DNA of 64,000 bases from Phaseolus vulgaris (Eukaryota; Streptophyta; Magnoliopsida; Fabales; Fabaceae), in contig NC_023755.2 in NCBI RefSeq assembly GCF_000499845.2, forward strand, positions 28,528,217 to 28,592,216, given 5' to 3'. The notes beneath the pieces were generated by a model, which was given only the letters and a program-made list of their open reading frames with translations, had not been told where the DNA came from and did not search any database. Both the position numbers and the translations under genes were made by a program. Positions 56,601 to 64,000 of this stretch are shown here, piece after piece; within the stretch, counting starts at the first letter, position 1, and the number at the start of each line of letters is the position of its first letter.

Positions 56601-58971
56601 CGCCGGGGGAGAGAATGGGCACCCATATTTCCAGTGCCTCAAGAGAAATAGTCGCTTCGCATGGACTGACGAATGCGAAGCGGCTTTCATTAAGTTAAAG
56701 GAGTACCTGGCGACGCCACCGGTCCTCTGCAAACCGGTAACAGGCGTGCCCCTCCGGCTATATTTTACGGTAACGGAGCGGGCTATCAGCTTTGTGTTAG
56801 TCCAGGAGTAGGACCAGAGTCAAAAGCCCATCTACTTCGTGCGCAAAGCATTACAAGGCGCTGAGACGAGATACCAAGCGCTAGCGGTGGTGTTTTCAGC
56901 CAGGAGGCTCCGTCATTACTTCCACAGCTTTACGGTGGTAGTGATGACAAACCTCCCTATACAGAAGGTGCTGCAGAAGCCTGACGTGGTGGGAAGAATG
57001 GTGCACTGGGCGGTGGAGCTGTCAGAATTCGACATTCAGTATGAGCCTAGAGGATCCATCAAAGGGCAAGTGTACGCAGATTTTATAGCGGAACTTTCGC
57101 CCGGAGGTGAGCAAGAGGTGGAAGTGGGCTCGCAGTGGCTGCTCTCAGTTGATGGCTCTTCCAACCAACAAGGGAGTGGTGCGGGAATAGTCTTGGAGGG
57201 ACCCAACGGCGTACTGATTGAGCAAGCTCTGCGCTTCGCCTTCAAGGCAAGTAACAATCAGGCGGAATACGAAGCCCTAATAGCAGGAATGCTCTTGTCC
57301 AAGGAGATGGGCGCGCAGAACCTCCTGCTGAAGAGCGATTCCCAGCTGATTACGGGGCAGGTGTCGGGTGAGTTCCAGGCGAAGGACCCACAGATGGCGG
57401 CGTACCTAAGATACGTCCAACTATTGAAGGGAGCATTTAACGCTCTTGAGCTGATACATGTCCCAAGGGAGCAGAATGCCAGAGCTGACCTGCTTGCCAA
57501 GCAGGCCAGCTCAGGCAAGGGGGGTAGGCAGAGGACAGTGATCCAGGAGACGCTCAAAGCTCCTCGTAAATTTGTGGAAGATAACAGGGTGAATGTCCTC
57601 CAGATTTGTACATCAAGAGAGAGTCCAAGGAATCATCGCTCTCTGACCCAAGATACGCTGAAGACGCCCCGCATCAGCATGTACGCGGACATTCCTGAAG
57701 AAGGAAGGCAAATGCAGGTATGTGTCCTAGCCGAGGGAGACACCTGGATGACGCCATACAAACGGTACCTGGCGGATGGGACTCTCCCAGTAAAGCCAGA
57801 AGAGGGTAAGAAGGTCAAAAGAAATGCTGCAAGATATACTCTGGTGGATGGAGTGTTGTTCAGGCAAGGGTTCACTCACCCGATCCTAACGTGTGTAAGT
57901 GGCGACGAGTGTACCAAGATAATGGCGGAGCTCCACGAAGGCATTTGCGGGAGCCACATAGGGGGAAGGTCCTTAGCCTCCAAGGTAATACGCGCAGGGT
58001 TCTTCTAGCCAACAGTAAAAGAGGATTGCGCGCGACACGCCCAGCGCTGCAGGCAATGCCAAAAGCACGCTTACTGGCACAATGCGCCGCCAGAAGAACT
58101 GCGATCCATATATAGCCCGTGGCCTTTTCATACATGGGGAATTGACATCCTGGGGCCGTTCCCACTGGCGATAAGGCAGATGAAGTATTTGATCGTGGCC
58201 ATCGAGTACTTCACCAAGTGGATAGAGGCAGAGCCCGTGGCATAGATTACTGCGCACAAGGTACAGCACTTTGTGTGGAAGAACATTGTGTGCCGCTTTT
58301 GCGTACCTAGGCTCTTGATATCCGATAACGGGACCCAGTTTGCCAGTCAGCATTTGAGAAATCTGTGCGCTGAGGTAGGTATCAAGCAAGTGTTCGCATC
58401 AGTCGAACACCCCCAGACCAACGGGCAAGTGGAGTCAACAAACAGAGTTCTGCTGAGGGGGTTAAAGAGAAGGTTAGAGAAGGCCAAAGGGGCGTGGGCG
58501 GAGGAAGTACCAAGGATCGTATGGGCATACCACACCACGCCCCAATCCTCTACCATGGAGACGCGTTTCAGTTTAGTGTACGGGTCGGATGCGATGATCC
58601 CCGTAGAAATAAATGAAAGCTCGCCACGCTTTCAAAACTTTGTGGTTGAAGAATCCAACGAAGAAAGGCGGGTAAACCTGGATCTACTAGACGAAGCCAG
58701 GGAGGAGGCCAGAATAAAAGCCCAAGCGGTAAAGAGGAGAGTAGAGCGACAATATAACTCTAAGGTGAAGCCGCGGCAGTTTCAGATTGGCGACCTAGTG
58801 ATGAGGAAGGCCCACCCATACGAGCTGGAGAATAAGCTATCTCCCAAGTGGACCGGACCCTTCAGAGTTACCGAGGCTAAGGGCAACGGTTCATACAGCC
58901 TAGAAACCTTGGATGGAGGTCCCATCCCGCGCAGTTGGAATGCAGCCAACCTGAAGTTTTATTTTAGTTGA
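53620..58971 (+). pseudogene. gag-pol: gag-pol of element B, one frame with six TAG codons
   Basis: From the ATG at 53620 the same frame runs to the stop at 58969-58971. Gag has DLFDVKQYQGETLKEY; the nucleocapsid motif reads WCEFYEAFGHHIDNC, with Tyr where G has His. Protease is VDQGSSAD (55117-55140). RT has AYVDDIVVTS (YVDD 56353-56364), with a 36-bp in-frame deletion near 56493. RNase H has a 15-bp loss near 56883. The second RNase H is VDGSSNQQGSG to PREQNARAD, and integrase has catalytic codons at 58144, 58324 and 58432 (D,D35E). TAG codons start at 54079, 55675, 56188, 56809, 58006 and 58243. No frameshift, TGA or TAA is present. It is not functional unless read through. Confidence 0.95.
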
Positions 58972-59425
58972 CTTATGTAAAGCAGCTATGTAACAGTCTT
59001 GATAAAGGGGACGCTCTTTTTCCCCTTCCGGGGTTTTTTAATGAGGTCACCCAAATAAAAGAAAAACAAGTTTGAGAAAAAACCGTGCCTTGGTTTTCAG
59101 TCTTTATTTTTCTCCGTTTGAAGTAGTGTGAGGCGTCGCTAGTAAAAGGGGCGTCGCCAAGAAAGAAGGCGTCGCCAAGAGAGAAGGCGTCGCCCAGAAG
59201 AAAGGCGTCGCCAAGAAGAAAGGTGTCGCCTGAGTGCAGGCGCCGTTAAGAAACATGACGGAGAAAAAGCGCACAATATATGAGACGTATGCAAAGTAAA
59301 GCGGCATTGCAAAAACCGAGTATGGTATAGTAAAGTTGATGTTACAAGCAGTGTTCGATACAAATGGGGGTAATGCGAATAGGGCAAACATTACAACTCA
59401 TGCAAAACACGAAAATAACCACTCT
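58972..59425 (+). other. 3' noncoding region of B with GGCGTCGCC repeats
   Basis: After pol the sequence shows a GGGGACGCTC block like that of G and E. Then at about 59132-59232 come six irregular units of GGCGTCGCCAAGARRRA (R is A or G), about 17 bp each. The same GGCGTCGCC word forms arrays in the B-family LTRs. No sense gene is seen. Confidence 0.75.
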
Positions 59426-60391
59426 TCAGTGGCCATCGGAGTCAGCACGGGAAGGAGACGAAGCCCCACTCTCAGTCCGCAGAGCTCGGGTAAGTCGCGT
59501 CCTCCGCTCTTGGTTTATTTTCGATCCTGCACCAAGGAAGATGAACGTGTCAGAGACACCCTGAAGCAAAACACACCTAGATAGAGAACGATAAAGGCGG
59601 AAGTTTCTAGGGCAGTAACTCAAACCTATATACTTTTCGAGAGTTCCAGCGTTGAACTCCAAACTGATCAAGGTGGCGGAGTCAAACCCACCCGCCTCAG
59701 CGAGAATCCGGCAAACCACCTGGTCATTTGGGGCAAGCTTCTTGAAGGGTTTGGATTTGAGGGCCCTCGTCTCCCTCACCCAGTATAGTGGAAAACCATC
59801 CAGGGCAGAGGGAACGAGATCGGAACAGCAGACCTTGAAGAACCGGCCTTTCCACGCAGTAAAGGAGGTCTGGAAAGGGGTCAGGAGAACTCTTCCAGGA
59901 ACGTTACTGAGAGTTACCTAGAGGTTGTGCCTTTGCCTCTTCACCTCAAAGAAGTGAAGAAAGAGGTCAACCGAGGGCACACAACCCAGAAACCCGAAAA
60001 GGATGTCAAAGGCCTTGACAAAAGCCCAGCTGTTGGGGTATAACTGGGCCGGAGCGGCATTGATCTCCGTCAGCAGTTCCTTCTCGAACCTGGAGAAGGG
60101 CAGGTGCACGCCAATGGTTTTGAAAACCACCTGATAGAAGTAAAAGAAGGGGACCCCGTCGTTGGCCCGTTCATCTCCGCATACTGGCTCCCCTAGAGTG
60201 CAAGGGAGCACAACAATGTCGTCGTCGTGCCTCCTCGCGAAGGCACAGTGATTATAGGAGCATGAATCCCCTTTGTGTTCCCTTATGGCCCTGGTGGAGA
60301 GTAAGCAGGAGCATTCGTCAAGAAGCTCCCTCGAAGCCCACGGATACAGGTCCTTGGGGTTGACCCTGGGGGGAGTAGCACGAGACGACAT
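59426..60391 (-). pseudogene. Antisense ORF of element B: short Transposase_28-like protein
   Basis: It starts at 60391 (MSSRATPPRVNPKDLYPWASRELL). The core LPFSRFEKELLTEINAAPAQ and SVDLFLHFFEVK matches the antisense ORFs of G and E at moderate identity. A TAG at 59918-59920 interrupts it in frame (Trp in the others), and reading continues through DGFPLYWVRETRAL to GTLEKYIG, where a GT donor at 59625 corresponds to the exon 1 end in G and E. The coiled-coil exon 2 of G and E is not present; only about 200 bp remain before the repeat region. Function is unknown. Confidence 0.72.
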
Positions 60392-61153
60392 TCTTGAATA
60401 GAATCAGGGAGGTTTGAAGTTTTGGCAAGGGTAAAACGCTGGTTGGAACAAACACTGTAAGAACTCTTCGCGAGAGGAGAAAGGGTGCAGGTAGGTTACG
60501 AAAGGCGCAGAAATGATGAGGGCAGTTTCAAAGTTTTGAAGAATTAAATATAGCGGTTAGAGCGCCAAACGACGCAAATGGAAGTATTGCAGTTAGAGCG
60601 CTAAACGACGCGAATGGATGCACCGCACGATCGAGCCACGTGGCAGAACATGGAAGGATGGCCCTGGCACCACTGGTTAAACTCAGAAAACGTCGTATCG
60701 ACAGAATGCCCAATGGTACGATGCGCCGTCGAAAGTGGGTCAGGGGCACAGTAGGAGTCAGGACCAAGTCGAATGACTGAACGTCCCATCAGCCATACAA
60801 GAAGCGCCACGTGGATGGCACAGGCGAAACCTTGAGCTCTTCGCTGTCCTCAGGCGTCGACCAAGGCCAAGGTCAAAGTCAATGCCAAGTTAAAGATGAC
60901 GCCCAAGGCGACGCCAGCATGAGACGTTGCGGGCGTCGCCAACCCAAATATCAGTAGTGCCGCCTCCCCGATACCCACAGGTAGGAAAGACTGTGGAGGG
61001 AGACGAAATCGAAGAAAGCAAAGCTAGTTAGTAATTCGAGAATTGTTGAGTCAGCAGGGAATGACACGTCATCAGGGTGGCACGTGGACGGCGTGGGCGA
61101 GGCCTTAGTCTTTGCGCTGAAGACAAGTCTTCGGCTTAAGACTGGGGGGCTTG
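60392..61153 (+). other. Spacer and polypurine tract before the B 3' LTR
   Basis: It is upstream of the antisense ORF. Two near-repeats of an AGCG(G)TTAGAGCGC(C/T)AAACGACGC segment lie at about 60553 and 60592. GTCAAAGTCAA words and a GGCGACGCC word occur at 60860-60920, echoing the LTR. It ends in the tract ACTGGGGGGCTTG (61141-61153). No gene is visible. Confidence 0.75.
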
Positions 61154-62313
61154 TGTACCGTCCCGTATCGGGCGTTGACAAAGTCAAGGTCAAAGTCAAC
61201 GCCTGGAGTCAAAGTCAACACAAGGCGTCGCCTAGGTGAAGGCGTCGCCTAACCAGGGCCTCGCCAAGATCAAATATCATTAAGTCAAGGCAATCACAGT
61301 GCGGTTCCCCGATACCCATGGGTAGGAAAGACCATGGAGGGAGCGACGTCGTGGGAAGGCCTTAGGTCCCGATAATCCGGGGTAGTGATAAAGAAAAGGA
61401 CAAGGTGGCTTCAAGGCCAGAGTGACAGCACCAGTGTAGGGCAGCCCGACTCGTGAAGTACCCCTGCCGCCCCAGAGACGCCTTTGGGACTGATACGACT
61501 CAAGGGGAGGGTCACGCCCAGGGTAGCCAGGCGCAGGGTACGAGAGGAAGGCAGATACGCTCTCAAAGTGAGTGACTAGATGATTGGGGGCACGAGTTGG
61601 CACCCAAAAAAGTCACCCCTTGCGCAGTAGCACTCCCAAGCAGGAGGACTCACACGTAGAAACGTCCCCAGATGGGCAGAAACGTCCCAGGGGGGGTCAT
61701 GGCGCTGTGAGGCCCTCCACGTGTACGACGGCAAGGTCAGAATGGAAACACCATTTAGTCAGGTACCAGGTAATAAAAGTCATTTAATACAGTTTCTGTT
61801 TCGAGCGTTTAAGGTACTATAAAGGCTCCCAAGCGTTTCAACGTCTTAAATGCGCTACGATTTCTAATTAGACGGGCTAATTGAGTGCGTTACGTTTTAT
61901 GATTAAAAGCGCTTTAAGGCGCTTTAAATGCTTGGGTAGTTTAAATAGCGCTGAGAATGTTGGAAACAGGGTTGGAACTTTTGGCTAATTTTCCAGAAAC
62001 ACTCTAGTTGCATGCTCGAGCCTTCAGGTTTTGCACAAGGGACTAGGGAAGGATTTCGACCAGAAGGAGAAAATATACACTAAACACAATTTCCTTTTTA
62101 CCACCTTCAGAGTGTCATACGCGGTGCTCCGATACGGAGGTGCATAGTTTTTGGTGTTTCTTGCTGGCTGACTTGAGCGTCGGAGTGCAAACGGCCGCTA
62201 GGGCGCCCTTTTTGTCCTTCTTTGCAGGAATCCACAGGTAACCAGTGGGAAGGAGTCCCTAGCTGACGGTTGAGGTCGCGCACGAAGACGTCCCAGGTCA
62301 ACCGGACGGAACA
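61154..62313 (+). repeat. 3' LTR of element B
   Basis: 1160 bp, with the same ends as the 5' LTR apart from one base in the CCCGTATCGGGCG start. TATAAAG is at 61818-61824. It lacks one GGCGTCGCCAAGGCAA unit present in the 5' LTR (about 52405-52420) and differs at scattered sites. Followed by the CAAGC duplication. Confidence 0.95.
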
Positions 62314-62318
62314 CAAGC

Positions 62319-62539
62319 TAACTGACAAACAACCGATTATTTCGTGGTTTCAACCGGTTGTTTTTCTCTTTGCTTAGAAAAACACTTTTCTCTTTTAAAA
62401 TAGATTGAGCTAACTTGTGCAAGGGACTAGGAATGATCTTTACAAGAATTCTAAACAACCTAGACTGAGCTCAAACCAAAAACAGCACATCTTCAACCTT
62501 CATTATAGATTTGAAACATCAAAGCTCCCATGTTCTACA
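62319..62539 (-). repeat. C-type copia LTR, right part, split by element B
   Basis: It continues exactly where 52335 broke off: TAACTGACAAACAACCGATT. It aligns with C at 31729-31940 and ends CATGTTCTACA, the LTR CA terminus. The sequence beyond (GTATAAATCC) is not the copia polypurine tract, so this is a solo or end LTR and not part of a full element. Confidence 0.88.
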
Positions 62540-63208
62540 GTATAAATCCATTTCTATCTCTTTTTCTATTATTTGTTGGACTTTGTGTTTAGGTTTGGAA
62601 TTAGAGTTTGAGCTTCATTTAATTCGCTCTTATGGAGTCAAATGCACCTTTATTACTTTGTTGGATGAACAAGAACAATGTTATTATGTGAAACTTTCTT
62701 ATTAGCTCATAAATTTTATCAATGTTTCAGCCCTTTATTTATTTGATTTTGTGGACTTTTTATTTGATTAAAAAATAACAAAAAAAAGAAAATCAAACAA
62801 ATTTATACAAATGCACCTTTAATTCGCTCTTATGGAGTCAAATGCACCTTTATTACTTTGTTGGATGAACAAGAACAATGTTATTATGTGAAACTTTCTT
62901 ATTAGCTCATAAATTTTATCAATGTTTCAGCCCTTTATTTATTTGATTTTGTGGACTTTTTATTTGATTAAAATATAACAAAAAAAAGAAAATCAAACAA
63001 ATTTATACATCAATCGAAAATTACATTTATATACGTAATAAATGTATTTCGATAAGCTATACTCGATCATGCATTTTTTTCTGATAAAAAAAACGTTCAT
63101 ATATTATTGGATTAATACATGTATATAATTGTAGAAGTGGTCTAAATTTATTAGAGTTTATTTAGGTTATTGGATGCCTCTTTTTGAAGTAAAATATATA
63201 TTATTATT
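62540..63208. other. AT-rich sequence of unknown origin with a tandem duplication
   Basis: It is about 75 percent A/T by eye. I found no long ORF or known element signature. It could be true host intergenic DNA. The central part is a two-copy tandem repeat. Confidence 0.5.
62621..63008 (+). repeat. 200-bp tandem duplication
   Basis: AATTCGCTCTTATGGAGTCA occurs at 62621 and 62821, and the following 188 bases are almost identical; the only difference I see is one base in an A-rich run. A 12-base filler (AATGCACCTTT region) joins the copies. The high identity suggests a recent duplication. Confidence 0.92.
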
Positions 63209-64000
63209 TGTACCGGTCGGTATCAGACGAGTCAGTCCCAAGCCTAGTGACCGACCAACCGAGTCAAATAACACCTCAAGTTACGCAATAAATAAGAGTA
63301 ACAACAGTTACAGTAGCACTTAATGAGTCACATTCATATCCTGAAATATATCTCCGACAAATCTGCTAGATATTGATTAACTGAAAGATGTTACAAATAT
63401 TCTCTACATATTCCAATGTACCTATATACCAATATACCTACCTATTAATAAGGGATCACGATGCATATCAGTCAATAACTGATATCCAACCTATCATGGC
63501 AAGGGCCCATCACTAACACTATAAATAAAACCCTCTATGGAGGTTTAGGTACGTTTTTCACATTCTACTATAATACACTTAAATCATAACACAGACTTGA
63601 GCGTTAGAGTGCAATCGCAGGTACCCCTTCGACCGACTGAGCACAAATAACAAAAGGATGAGACTTGAAGGAAGGAGCAAGGAATTGTACAACCAGTTTC
63701 AAGTACTAGCTAGGCCCATCTTTGTCGATACAGGTACAATTGGCGTCCACCATGGGGTCGAGATAGAGTCAAAGCAAGCAAATGATGTCAACAAGGTAGA
63801 TGACAAAATCAAGAACGCATTGTTATTTTGGAACCTAAAGGACACTTCTTTACTAATCAAATCATAGAAACACAACTTCCTCCTAATTGGAAAGGATTGA
63901 ATAATTATTATTTAGATCTGTTGTGATTAATCAACATTTAAATCTGTTTAGATTTATGAAAATAACAAATACAATTGTTGTTATTTAAATTTGTTATGAT
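63209..64000 (+). mobile_element. Element H: 5' LTR and leader of another gypsy element
   Basis: The LTR is 63209-63738 (TGTACCGGTCGG to GATACAGGTACA, 530 bp). TATAAATA is at 63520-63527, and a GACTTGAGCGTTAGAGTGCAA block near 63596 is like that of the Tat LTRs. The primer site ATTGGCGTCCACCATGGGG follows at 63739. The leader runs to the window edge; the short reading frame at 63658-63867 crosses the LTR border and is not considered a gene. Confidence 0.8.

Larger units (their letters stand above)
52336..62313 (+). mobile_element. Element B: complete Tat-lineage Ty3/gypsy retrotransposon
   Basis: It has both LTRs, a primer site, gag-pol, an antisense ORF and a polypurine tract, and is flanked by a perfect CAAGC duplication (52331-52335 and 62314-62318). 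Total length is 9978 bp. Removing it restores a continuous C-type LTR. Its LTRs are similar apart from scattered changes and one 16-18 bp repeat unit. It is the best-preserved element here and probably the most recent insertion, with coding broken only by TAG codons and short in-frame deletions. Confidence 0.96.

Noticed and set aside
63658..63867. Short ORF at the right edge as the start of gag of H
   Set aside because: It begins inside the LTR and crosses the LTR end and primer site, so it cannot be gag.
1..64000. tRNA, rRNA or host protein-coding exons
   Set aside because: None recognised; all longer coding similarity is to retrotransposon proteins. A short or divergent exon in 30068-30862 or 62540-63208 cannot be excluded by eye.

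Overview
The window looks like heterochromatic or pericentromeric plant DNA that consists almost entirely of nested, decayed LTR retrotransposons. I found no host gene, no tRNA or rRNA gene and no prokaryotic feature. The types present (Tat-lineage Ty3/gypsy with two RNase H domains, a chromovirus-like Ty3/gypsy, and SIRE/Maximus-like Ty1/copia), the tRNA-type primer sites and the intron-bearing antisense ORFs point to a dicot. A legume is likely, but that is an impression from the element types and not proven by the sequence.

Layout, left to right. (A) 1-7167, minus strand: a Tat-lineage element with its 5' LTR at 6353-7167; its 3' end lies outside the window. It sits against a partial copia LTR (7168-7877), which itself sits in the gag of element G. 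(G) 7878-30067, plus strand: a Tat element whose internal region is split twice. The first split is F (10247-20889, minus), a chromovirus-like element that carries a copia-type LTR (11303 to about 12830) and a solo LTR of the B family (19187-20447). The second split is another B-family solo LTR (22223-23599). G ends with a long 3' region holding an antisense spliced ORF (28350-25889) and a 3' LTR (28921-30067). An unassigned stretch follows (30068-30862). (C) 30863-35260 and (D) 35261-41066, minus: two truncated copia elements; D is interrupted by a solo F-type LTR (39310-40330). (E) 41067-50528, plus: a 5'-truncated sister of G with its own antisense ORF (48584-46116) and a 3' LTR. An F-related LTR fragment follows (50529 to about 51480), then a C-type copia LTR (about 51484-52335 and 62319-62539) split by (B) 52336-62313, plus. 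B is the only element with both LTRs, PBS, PPT and a perfect 5-bp target duplication. The window ends in AT-rich DNA with a 200-bp tandem duplication and the 5' LTR and primer site of a further gypsy element (H, 63209 onward).

How the genes work together. In the Tat elements gag, protease, RT, RNase H, a second RNase H and integrase follow in that order on one strand, with long 3' regions and an extra ORF on the opposite strand. All coding regions are broken by stops, frameshifts or deletions, so none looks autonomous. B is the youngest-looking copy: its gag-pol keeps one frame over about 5.35 kb and is broken only by six TAG codons.

The most interesting points are B's exclusively-TAG decay, the antisense spliced ORFs shared by G, E and B, a 219-bp reversed piece of B-type gag-pol inserted upstream of E's antisense ORF between 10-bp repeats, motif modules shared by copia LTRs and copia coding sequence, and tandem G-box units in the G/E LTRs.
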